DNA of 64,000 bases from positions 1-64,000 of the forward strand of contig JASANE010028175.1 of NCBI GenBank assembly GCA_030248225.1, read 5' to 3'. Shown piece by piece: positions 58,340 to 64,000 of this stretch. The translations under genes and the position numbers were made by a program. The notes beneath the pieces were generated by a model, which did not search any database, was not told the DNA's origin, and was given only the letters and a program-made list of their open reading frames with translations. Every line of letters begins with the position of its first letter. Within the stretch, counting starts at the first letter, position 1. The DNA is from Trileptium ribeirensis (taxonomy: Eukaryota; Nematoda; Enoplea; Enoplida; Thoracostomopsidae).

Positions 58340-60770
58340 TTCATCTACTGTAGTACAGTTATGTGTAGGTTCTAATTTGGTTCACCCTTCCCTTTTAAAT
58401 GTATGACACAGTTGAGCATCGTGGCAACCTTTTTTGTTTTAAACACTGAGTTATTCTACTCTGTATAACTGCGAACTATTTTTAATTTACCGCGTTTTAA
58501 CATGGAACGATATAAACCTTTAGTTTCTGTGTATCTAATACTCCTTAGATAGCTCGAACATCGAGCACGAACATAGATCGGGCTATATACTGTCACCAGA
58601 TGGGGGCTAAAATATTGTAATGCTGATGTACAAGTAACATCATAGCAATCCGGTGTTAAGGCCTTGGAATAAGTGCAATGATTCAGCAGGAAAAATCCGT
58701 AAATGTTATTTTTTGCTATTATTATTTTTATACACATAAAACCGATGGTTATTTTTCCAACGTAACTTCTTTTCAGCCGAATACTGCGCACAAATCTCGA
58801 TTTTCCCTTATGTCTGCTGCCGCAAGTTGCAACACAAGAATACGTTCTCGATGTTGGTGGTCACAGTTTAAATTGCACTTTTTTGATCGCTGGTCGCAGT
58901 TTCTCGAATTAAATTGCAATTTATTGATCGCGCTTCTACATCACATAATTTTAACATTCGTACTCCGCGAACCCAGCTGATCGATTTAGAGTGTAATTTA
59001 ATTTGCATTGGCAAACATGCGAAATGAACGGAATGTACGTGAACGCAGATTGTGTTCGCACATCGCAGAGCCTAATGTTCGTTAAACTGCGAATGCCGAT
59101 GACAGAATGCGAACCCGAACTTTTGTAAGACCCAGTTCCTATCTAATTTTTGTTGGGTAGCCTTTAGCTTTTGTTGGGGAAATTATAACTAAAAATTTGA
59201 AGACAAAATAGTATTTTGCTTGGGAACTTCAAATTTTTCATATATAACGATATCTAAGAAAAATAAACCTAGAAGCGGTGTTAGGTTGTATCGGAAAAAG
59301 TTTTTCGAAACTATTAATTGGCGGAGAAATACGTCTTCCATAAAAATCGCACAAAATGCTCGTGTTAGCCTTTTTCAATTGGATTTGCTGACAGGTGAAG
59401 ACGGCATAAACCTAGGATAAACAATCTGTAATTAGGCCCGCTATTTTTTGTGTCAGTGTGATTCATATTGATGCAACGTTAATATATTTGCAAATATTAA
59501 ATGTTGCTGGTTTTGCAAATGGACAATACTGTTCGAACAAATACGAGCTGATATGTATAATTTTTAAGCGTAGCAATAATTTGTGACATTTTAACGAATT
59601 CGTATCTGAAATGTTTTGAATTTCGTATAACCAAAAGCCAATAATGAACCCATGAACAAGAGTATTGAACTATTGTGTCAGCTATGCTATATATACGTGT
59701 TACTTTTAGGAAAGATAAAGACACGCCTTCCAGCCCATTCTCATATACCCATACTAAGAATAAGACAACAAAATGGAAGCTTTGGTTTTTACATTTCAGA
59801 CCGCGTCCGAATATACATCAGAACGCTTAACCAGTCTATTTGAGATAGCGAACTCGTTTGACAAAGAACAGTTGAATCTGGACATCGAAAGTTTATATAT
59901 AAACACGCATAACGTTGTAAGAGAGTTATTTTTAATTGCACATAACTGATTGACGCGTCCAAGCAGTTGCCAGGTTCGGATCCTCGCGCTTGCGTTATAT
60001 TGGTGCTCATATATATCTGCCCTTGAACTCTTAAAACTCGATAAATATAAATTTTGTTTGGGAGACCAGTCACGAGGGTTGACATTGTTTAGCCCAGCTT
60101 ATTCCATCTAGTTCAAGCCAATCTGCAAAAACTTCCAGACCTGTCAATTTGTAAATAAAGATTATAGTTTAGTAATTTAAGTGCGCTATTTGCAGGAAAG
60201 GAGTTTGGAATAAAGGCTAGCTGGTATTTTTTTGGAGTGGCCGTCGATCCTTTGCCAGAAAAACTTTTTCAAATTTCGCCATGTTATTTTTCCTTGCCAT
60301 GTGGGGTTCACGTTATGTCTGGAATTTTTGTCTTATAGTGCGACCCTACCATATAGACAGTCAGGGTGACGCCCATACTGGAATTCAATTTACGAGGGTA
60401 TGCGAAACACTCCTAGCTGCTACATTTTTTCCTTGCGGTGTCATGCGCACCCCTAGCGACCAATTTGGCGCCAACTAACTGTAACGGACAACGTCTGTCG
60501 CTAAGTCGGCTTATTAGTCAACTCTGTTGTGTAGTTTTCTAAATTCTCGTTATATAACATATATCTACATTGATCAAATAATGCCGTACCCTGTCAGTAA
60601 AACTGCAAGAAGACACGGTGTGCTTGGCACTGACGAAAAGTGGTAATACCATTAGCTAGCTACCTTTGAAAAGATATGGGGATGTATAACGCACCATGTT
60701 GTCGACGGTGTGCCTGGCACAGTATGGCGGACAAAGCTTTCAAACGCGGGAGATATAACTTGAACGTCGC
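58340..60770. other. No recognised gene; one candidate exon
   Basis: AT-rich. 58845-58930 holds two diverged copies of a GTCACAGTTTAAATTGCAC / GTCGCAGTTTCTCGAATTA unit. 60290-60480 shares a short segment with 48985-49020. A possible terminal exon at 59800-59949 is listed separately. Nothing else is supported. Confidence 0.35.
59800..59949 (+). CDS. Candidate terminal exon, unidentified
   Basis: After acceptor tttacatttcag a frame of 49 codons runs to TGA: it begins TASEYTSERLTSLFEIANSF, continues DKEQLNLDIESLY and ends VVRELFLIAHN. It looks like a helical, acidic protein segment. A preceding open stretch at about 59290-59392 ends at a good donor (TTGCTGACAG then GTGAAG), but in a phase that would join to a different, short frame. 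I do not recognise a family; a chance open frame is quite possible. Confidence 0.2.
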   Translation, partial: TASEYTSERLTSLFEIANSFDKEQLNLDIESLYINTHNVVRELFLIAHN

Positions 60771-60774
60771 ATTA

Positions 60775-61995
60775 GTTCCATTAGGTTATCAAGTGCGCAG
60801 AATGCGATGGTTTTCCTAGCTAGAGTCCATCTTGACAGTATTATATTTTTATAGGATTTCAAGAGCTTTACAGTCGAACCAGATTTAGAAAATGTAGTGC
60901 GTTTTCATTTTTCTAATTATGTATTGGTGTACAGGGCATCAAGAATTGTCTGTATAAAAGTATTTTGAAGGCTGAATACAATGATTTTGTTATTTAGACT
61001 CTACCGTGCATATTTCATGCAAATTCTCATTTTCGGATCGACGGATTACGACAAGTTTATGTTCGATAGAAAAAGTGCTATGTGACCTGAACGCAAATTC
61101 GACCGACCCCATCTGACTCAAAATAGCAAAAAAGGTTTTGAACGGTTCTTTGTCTAATCTGGCAATTCGGCTACCAGTGTTTCGCAACCCATATCTCACG
61201 ACGCCAGGCTTTCGAAGACACCGCCACCCAGAATCAGCTCATCGACATACACAACTTTGCTGTCCAAGACTTTTTTTGTGGGAATTTTCCCTGGGCCCGT
61301 GTAGGCCCGAATATTGGTCGTCAACCCAAAATAGCCATTTTTCAAGTTTAGTCGTGCTATTGTTTGTTTATACCTTACAATAAGTGCCTATTAGGTTATC
61401 AAGCTCGCTGAATACAATTGTTTGCTATGTAGAGTCAAACTTGACTATATTATACCTTTTCTTGTGGTTTCAAGTGTTTTACGGTCGACGAAACTGATTT
61501 CCGTCCAAAATGTAGTTCCGTTTCATTTGTCTGGATGTGTATTGCGTACAGGGAATCAAGAATAGATTGTGTATATAGATATTTGTGAAGGCTGAATACA
61601 ATGATTTGGTTATCTAGAGACCAGCGTGGGTATTTTGTGCCTTTTCAATGGGTTAGGTTCACTTAACCCGATTTCCAAATATTATGTTTCTTCAGTTGTT
61701 TGGTAGCGTATTGCATACAGTTCATCAAGAATTGTTTATATAGGTTTTGCGGTGGGCTGAATTCGATGGTTTGGTTACTTAGAGACCAGCACAGATAGTG
61801 AATTCATTGTGAGTTGTTTTCGATGGGTTTATGGTCAACGGGGATTTAAGGGTTTCAATGCATTCAGGGTTAAAGAGGTTTTATACTGGTATATACCTGA
61901 AACATAGTCTGTTACTGGTTATTAAACAAAATAACTTAAAAATGACACCACGGTCGCTCCGTTTCACCCTCGCTTGCGAGATACTAGTTAGATGA
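60775..61995 (+). repeat. Composite repeat family, copy 3
   Basis: 60775-61010 are unit-type sequence (CCATTAGGTTATCAAGTGCG, then TATAGGATTTCAAG...). From about 61010 a more complete copy follows: a head with AATTCGACCGACCCCATCTG and a frame reading IHNFAVQDFFCGNFPW (about 61220-61290), units at 61391, 61575 and 61756 (GGCTGAATTCGATGGTTTGG), and an end with GGTCGCTCCGTTTCACCCTC GCTTGCGAGATACTAG at about 61950-61990. It serves as the uninterrupted reference for the hAT insertion at 52229. Confidence 0.7.
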
Positions 61996-62536
61996 TTTAC
62001 CTCCAAAATGTGGAACCTTGACTACTGTTGGGCAGCCGCTGGTATTGAAATCAGCTAAGATTTTACCGTTGGCTCAACTGCTGGGTGACGGCCAATAGAG
62101 CACTGACTGGCAATGACCTTTCCTTATTACGATACAAATGTAATATTCGTAAATGCTTCTATAACATTTGGCCGATTTCCATATGAATGATTTGCGCGGC
62201 GTGCAACGATACGGCTAAAGTATACATGCTCAATGTCCGAAGTTCAAAGGGATTCCTCCCAGGGGTAAGCCTGTCGGGGGAGGGGTGGTTTCGGCGCTGT
62301 CAGGGACGGTTGGACCACCTGCCAAGGGGGGACGCCATGACCTGGGAGTGTGGGAACCTCAGTGAAGGTAACCCCCAGCCTCCCTAAGCGCATGTATGGG
62401 TTGAAGTGCCGAATCCTACGCCTATTGATACAGTAGCAATACTGTACTGTATTTAGTGCTGAGGACGGCCAGCTTTGAGGTCTATCATTAAACGTTGATA
62501 CAGTTAAGTACTAAATATATATCTTATGTGCATGGC
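61996..62536. other. GC-rich island without a recognised gene
   Basis: 62230-62390 is markedly G/C-rich against its surroundings (GGGGGAGGGGTGGTTTCGGC; GGGGGGACGCCATGACCTGG). A 66-codon frame spans it (62187-62387), but I recognise no protein. It may be the untranslated end of a LINE; nothing proves it. Confidence 0.3.
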
Positions 62537-62720
62537 ATATATATGACAAGATAGTACTAGATGGTGCAAAATCTTTGCATGTTAATTATAGGTGATCATA
62601 AAGTAAATTCTAATAGTGTTGTTTAATTCACTTGCTATGCAGTAGTATATAAACGTATAGACTACAGCCGGCCTAGCGACGGCCCATAACTGGTGACCAA
62701 AGGATTTCGCGGCTGTCAGC
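62537..62720. repeat. Direct repeat, left copy, flanking a LINE fragment
   Basis: Begins TATGACAAGATAGTACTAGA TGGTGCAAAATCTTTGCATG and continues through ATAGACTACAGCCGGCCTAG CGACGGCCCATAACTGGTGACCA. 63757-63945 has the same order with about 75-80 percent identity by eye. It most likely represents the 3' UTR of the minus-strand LINE that follows. Confidence 0.65.
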
Positions 62721-62799
62721 GGCAAAAAATGGGGATGACGTCCATCTTTTCCATCTAATGTCATTGTTCTAAAGAATGTCTCGTAGATCCTTTAAAACC

Positions 62800-63580
62800 G
62801 TGCCGTTCATAGATCCTTTAAAACCGTGCCGTTCATTAACAAATGCTTCACAGTCTCTGGTTCAATTCCACAGTATGTACACAAATTATTGTCTGATAAA
62901 CTTATTCTATATAAATGGGAATTAAAATTCCCATGGCCTGTCCAAAAATTGTATGACAATTCTCGTAAATGTTTATTCATCTTCCAAATGAATTTTGATG
63001 TAAGTTTATCGGGTTTATCAAAGAAAACCCTATTCTGTATACAGTCAGTGCTGTTAGCCCATCTTGTTTTGTGTTCTATAAAAAAACTTTCCTCTCACCA
63101 CTTTTTAGGTACAGGCACGCTTATAGGAACATAAGGTTTCTGTCCTATAGTCTTAGTATTAGACAAATGTGTGGGTAGTTTATCCGCTATTTCATTGCTT
63201 TCAATCAGGAATGGCCATAGATCCAAGCCGGAGTAACCATATTATTTCGACCTTTTTTGTTAATCCACTTTACACACGCTAGAGTGCATAAAGACTTAAC
63301 CTGTCTTTTTCATACAGCCATTACTGCTGCTCTACTGTCACTCTTTTTATTCTTAAATCTAAAACCATCCATTATCATGGCACAACTATCGATGGCCATG
63401 ACCTCTGGCTGAAAGACGGTAGTCAGTCAACATAAAGGTAAAGATTCCCTTACTCTACCCGGTATGTATATACGTACGGCACAACGCTTAATACCAACTA
63501 CCATCATCAGTGGCAAAGCCATCAGTGTAACCGAGCAAATCGAAACCGTCTTGCTTAGTATCAGTCCAATAAGGTCCAAT
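62800..63580 (-). pseudogene. Degenerate LINE C-terminus with RNase H domain
   Basis: Read on the minus strand: LLGYTDGFATDDG (near 63520; RNase H first Asp), TVFQPEVMAID (near 63390-63420; catalytic Glu), KKSDSRAAVMAV (near 63320-63350; SDSxAA, second Asp), WIYGHS then ESNEIADKL (near 63178-63230; the His/Asn-Ala-Asp end). A C-terminal region follows with ELSYNFWTGHGNFNSHLYRI and a Cys cluster CTYCGIEPETVKHLL (near 62850-62890). All RNase H blocks appear in the right order but in shifting frames with stops. LINEs with a C-terminal RNase H include I, R1, Jockey-related and LOA-type elements; I cannot choose among them. Confidence 0.8.
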
Positions 63581-63756
63581 TCTGTTTATGTCTTATAGAA
63601 CTAACAATATCGCACGGGAGATTAAATAAACCTCCAGTGTCCTTACATTTGAATACGAGCATGCGAGCCCAATGCATGATTGCGTCACCGGTTACGTATC
63701 GTTAAAGATTGGCGCATATTAGTTTTAATAATAAAAATACATGTTATATGCTTAAA

Positions 63757-63945
63757 TATGACAAGATGGTAATAAATGGTACAAAATATTTGCATGTTGG
63801 CGATAGAGGATAATATACATCAAAAAGTTCCAGTAGTGTGTGTGGTTTATAATTGACTTGATATACAATAGCCATAGACCGCGACGAGCCACCGAAGACC
63901 CATAACTGCTGACCAACGACTTTCGCCACTGTTAGTGGCCGGCCG
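63757..63945. repeat. Direct repeat, right copy
   Basis: Begins TATGACAAGATGGTAATAAA TGGTACAAAATATTTGCATG and ends with GACCCATAACTGCTGACCA followed by TTTCGCCACTGTTAGTGGCC-like sequence. It matches 62537-62720. As it lies upstream of the RNase H LINE in that element's own sense, it is best explained as the 3' end of a second copy inserted next to the first. Confidence 0.65.
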
Positions 63946-64000
63946 ACGAATTCACTGCTGTTGACAGCCTTAAAATAAATGTCAAAGACCGGCGTTAGTC

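Noticed and set aside
62187..62387. GC-rich frame as a conserved gene
   Set aside because: No family resemblance; the G-run composition alone explains the open frame.
62537..63945. Direct repeats as LTRs of a retrovirus-like element
   Set aside because: No TG...CA ends, primer binding site, polypurine tract, gag or integrase were seen, and the interior is a LINE RNase H region.

Overview
The window is a piece of an AT-rich animal genome. Two spliced genes are recognisable, both on the + strand: a ten-exon KIF1-binding protein gene (KIFBP/KBP, 18084-45430, 717 codons after splicing) and a four-exon signal recognition particle 14 kDa subunit gene (SRP14, 50842-57254, 110 codons). In both, exon phases join exactly and every intron is GT-AG. 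The 3' splice sites are short (ttttcag, tttag, tgcag) with little polypyrimidine tract. With the repeat content (CR1-like, RTE-like and RNase H-bearing LINEs, hAT and Tc1/mariner miniature elements) this suggests an invertebrate metazoan. I cannot fix the phylum from the sequence.

Layout. 1-18 kb is repeat-dominated. A CR1-like LINE 3' end (about 800-1150 and 3073-3331) is interrupted by a minus-strand LINE reverse transcriptase of another type (about 1150-3000). A hAT transposase C-terminus lies at 5630-5921. A complete 1132-bp hAT-type element (10555-11686) carries a perfect 8-bp target duplication. A nearly intact but frameshifted CR1-like LINE follows (11845-13774), then a 30-bp minisatellite (16192-16520). 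18-45 kb is KIFBP; its introns hold hAT-like miniature elements, a large imperfect inverted repeat (22782-24062), an RTE 3' tail (35360-35695), an 83-bp tandem duplication, a composite 170-bp-unit repeat (37897-39140) and small MITEs. 45-51 kb is intergenic, with minus-strand LINE endonuclease (46117-46760) and RT (49325-49750) debris. 51-57 kb is SRP14; intron 1 holds the composite repeat with a hAT element inside it, and intron 3 holds TA-flanked Tc1/mariner-like MITEs with ATCGAT-rich interiors. 57-64 kb has a 323-bp tandem duplication, another composite repeat copy and a degenerate LINE with RNase H motifs, flanked by 190-bp direct repeats.

The two genes act in unrelated processes: KIFBP binds kinesin motor domains and SRP14 is half of the SRP Alu-domain heterodimer. 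They are neighbours in the same orientation with 5.4 kb between coding ends. Nothing links them functionally. The least ordinary content is the hAT-like family with its datable nested insertion, the composite repeat with a degenerate reading-frame-like head, and the symmetric minisatellite and MITE families.
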